Assembly: GCA_020343575.1 (NCBI GenBank)
Contig: CP070801.1
Span: 151,622-157,837, forward strand
DNA: 6,216 bases
DNA from: Candidatus Aenigmatarchaeota archaeon
Lineage (GTDB): Archaea; Aenigmatarchaeota; Aenigmatarchaeia; QMZP01
Direction of reading: 5' to 3'
The stretch's first letter is position 1; each line of letters opens with the position of its first letter. Below, piece by piece: positions 4,656-6,216 of this stretch. Made by a program: the position numbers and the translations under genes. Under the pieces are notes generated by a model. It was not told the origin of the DNA, did not search any database, and worked only from the letters and a program-made list of their open reading frames with translations.

Positions 4656-5777
4656 GTGGCAAGGAAGTCCTGGACAAAAGAACAGATTGAAGCTTTGAAG
4701 AAGTCGATGAGACTCCATATAGATGCAAGAATTAATGCTTTGTTAAGGGATGCGCACAAACTAGGGTACGGTAAGAAGGAGGCCATAGACGCTGTTGTTG
4801 AATCGCTTTTATTCGAGATTGTAGGCGATGAAAATATACCAGATGTTTTCAAAACAAGTAGAGGACAAGACACTCTAAAGAGTTTCATAAAATCAGAAGT
4901 TAGTGTCATCATTAAAGAAAGAAGGAAGGGGTGGGCGGAAAGATACAAGAAGATTATGACTTCTGATTATTCTTCAGAAGTTAAAAGAAAGAATATTGAA
5001 AAATTGGAAAAATATTATTTTGGCAAAGAAGAAATGGAGGAGATTAGGAAGAAAGAGGAAGAAAAGAGGAAGAGGAAGAGAGAGTTTGAGGATTTTACAA
5101 TGGAAGAAAGAGCTAGAATACTAAGGGAGAAAGGAAAAGAAAGGAGAGAGCGGATATTAGAAGGTTTAGAAGATGTAGAGGAGGGTCCTTGGACAAGAGA
5201 GGGTTTTGAGGGTTTATCCCTGGCTGAAAAGGAGCGGTTAAGAGAGGAATGGTACAAAAAGAGACGCAAAGAGTACAAGAGGAAAAAGAAAAAATATAAG
5301 GAAGAGCATGGTGCAGGGCGAAGATTTGCATTCTGGAAAAAAGACGAAGAACTTAGAAAAGCTAGAGAAAAATTGGGAAAAGAAAAAGGGAAATTAGGAA
5401 AATATAGGGACATTGCATATGGTGAAGCCAACCCGGAAAAGGTCGAAGAGTATGAAGGGAAAAAGAGAGAGTATAAGGAATTCAAAGATAAGCTCAGGAC
5501 TGGTGAGATATACAAAGATATGGGCATTGCTGAAGCTAGGCAAAGGGAACTGGAACTGAAAAAAGAGGTTAAGGAACTGAGAAAAGAGGCAAAGGGAAAG
5601 AGATGGAAAAGGGCTGCGAGATTTGCTGGAAGGACTGCTGCAGGACCCGGCAAGTTTGCCAAAGGCGCCAAGAGTCTAGTGATGAAGGGTTTCGTTCTGG
5701 CATGTTTTGTTGGTTTTGGTGCTGTGGTGACCGTGGCAATCGGCCTGCCGTTTGTATTCTTCCTCGGGTTCCTGTGA
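4656..5777 (+). CDS. Unrecognised highly charged coiled-coil protein with C-terminal membrane segment
   Basis: I do not recognise this family. The 373-residue product has three parts. Residues about 1-100 look like a small helical domain with mixed composition (SMRLHIDARINALL, then KKEAIDAVVESLLFEIV). Residues about 105-320 are extremely rich in K, E and R, with runs such as EEMEEIRKKEEEKRKRKRE, and should form long helices or coiled coil; breaks with G, P, W and F occur at 168-190, 219-228 and 252-262. Residues about 316-340 are basic with small residues, and about 341-373 are a hydrophobic end (VLACFVGFGAVVTVAIGLPFV) that would anchor the protein with most of it in the cytoplasm. The Lys, Glu and Arg codons make the coding strand strikingly purine-rich at about 4980-5620. 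It has its own promoter and Shine-Dalgarno site. The next gene, a membrane protein, starts six bases after its stop, so the two are likely translated together and may interact. Function unknown. Confidence 0.82.
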   Translation: MARKSWTKEQIEALKKSMRLHIDARINALLRDAHKLGYGKKEAIDAVVESLLFEIVGDENIPDVFKTSRGQDTLKSFIKSEVSVIIKERRKGWAERYKKIMTSDYSSEVKRKNIEKLEKYYFGKEEMEEIRKKEEEKRKRKREFEDFTMEERARILREKGKERRERILEGLEDVEEGPWTREGFEGLSLAEKERLREEWYKKRRKEYKRKKKKYKEEHGAGRRFAFWKKDEELRKAREKLGKEKGKLGKYRDIAYGEANPEKVEEYEGKKREYKEFKDKLRTGEIYKDMGIAEARQRELELKKEVKELRKEAKGKRWKRAARFAGRTAAGPGKFAKGAKSLVMKGFVLACFVGFGAVVTVAIGLPFVFFLGFL

Positions 5778-5783
5778 TGGGGT

Positions 5784-6216
5784 TTGTATTATTTGCTACC
5801 TGACCCGAATGATATTAAGATTCCTGACGAAGCTAAGAACCTGTCAGAGGATAATCCGTTGAGATGGTACATGGTCAATCCCTTTTCTGTAAGGGGTGCA
5901 TATGTTAGGAATAAGCATACGGGCTGGGGTGTGCTGAGGAGCTTTGTAAAGATAGGGGTCTTCGCTTGCTTCATAATTGGTGTCTATACCACTACTGTCC
6001 CTCTCGGGAACATAGCTCTAATAATACTCGCGTTCTTCGGTTATTATTCGCTAAAGATTACATATGATGTTGAAAGACCGTATGAGCTGATAGAATCTAT
6101 TATCAGGTTTGGCGGGCTTGGTTTCTATTTCATACCGTGGGTCATAATGTACGGAATATTCGATTCCGTGCTCCTGGCCTTGATTGCGATGGCCTTCTTT
6201 GCAATACCACCGATTC
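5784..6216 (+). CDS. Multi-pass membrane protein of unknown function, N-terminal part
   Basis: My own translation of this frame stays open from the TGA at 5775-5777 to the right edge. The best start is the TTG at 5784, with GTGATGGGG at 5774-5782 as a possible ribosome binding site overlapping the upstream stop; later choices are TTG 5859 and ATG 5871. From 5784 there are 144 visible residues. The first 50 or so are soluble and include LLPDPNDIKIPDEAKNL, which would be lost with the later starts. Hydrophobic segments follow at about 54-70, 75-91, 109-124 and 127-144, broken by a charged loop (ITYDVERPYELIES, 92-105). The product is an integral membrane protein of unknown class, cut by the window end. 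Its frame is the same as that of the preceding gene, with TGA-TGG-GGT between them, so readthrough to a fusion is formally possible. Close coupling suggests a shared complex. Confidence 0.72.
   Translation, partial: MYYLLPDPNDIKIPDEAKNLSEDNPLRWYMVNPFSVRGAYVRNKHTGWGVLRSFVKIGVFACFIIGVYTTTVPLGNIALIILAFFGYYSLKITYDVERPYELIESIIRFGGLGFYFIPWVIMYGIFDSVLLALIAMAFFAIPPI

Noticed and set aside
5015..5671. Long minus-strand open frame (218 codons) rich in Ser, Leu and Phe
   Set aside because: It is the reverse of the Lys/Glu/Arg-rich, purine-rich coding strand; the low-complexity product is what antisense of such codons gives.
1..6216. CRISPR arrays, insertion sequences or transposases
   Set aside because: No spaced direct repeats, terminal inverted repeats or recognisable mobile-element genes were seen on either strand.

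Overview
The window reads as archaeal chromosomal DNA of moderate GC content. Three features point to Archaea: a pelota/Dom34 gene with no GGQ motif, a tRNA-His gene interrupted by an intron flanked by a perfect bulge-helix-bulge (BHB) motif, and TATA-like boxes about 25 bases before likely transcript starts. A secreted beta-helix protein with a Cys-rich head and several unrecognised single-pass surface or coiled-coil proteins would fit an uncultivated, possibly DPANN-type lineage. That placement is only an inference; the sequence does not settle the phylum.

Layout. Positions 1-603 (minus) hold the start of a secreted, Cys-rich, parallel beta-helix (NosD-like) protein that runs off the left edge. 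A divergent promoter region (604-748) separates it from a small AbrB/SpoVT-type DNA-binding protein (749-1078, plus). The last 44 codons of that ORF run in frame through a tRNA-His(GTG) gene (944-1034). The tRNA has an 18-nt intron in its T-loop, at canonical position 59/60. Only 48 nt after the tRNA, hisS (1083-2393, plus) encodes histidyl-tRNA synthetase, the enzyme that charges this same tRNA. Pelota (3396-2377, minus) converges on hisS, and the two coding ends overlap by 17 bp.

Pelota shares a compact, AT-rich divergent promoter with a membrane-anchored protein (3460-4566, plus) that has three degenerate copies of an all-beta domain. After a clear TATA box and Shine-Dalgarno site follows a long, highly charged, probably coiled-coil protein with a C-terminal membrane segment (4656-5777, plus). 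Directly after its stop, in the same frame, a multi-pass membrane protein begins (5784, plus) and runs off the right edge.

Functionally the central block is translation: tRNA-His, its synthetase, and the ribosome-rescue factor pelota. The flanks are cell-surface or membrane proteins. The most unusual part is 749-1083, where a regulator ORF, an intron-containing tRNA and the cognate synthetase are packed together. The last two genes probably form a membrane-associated unit of unknown function.
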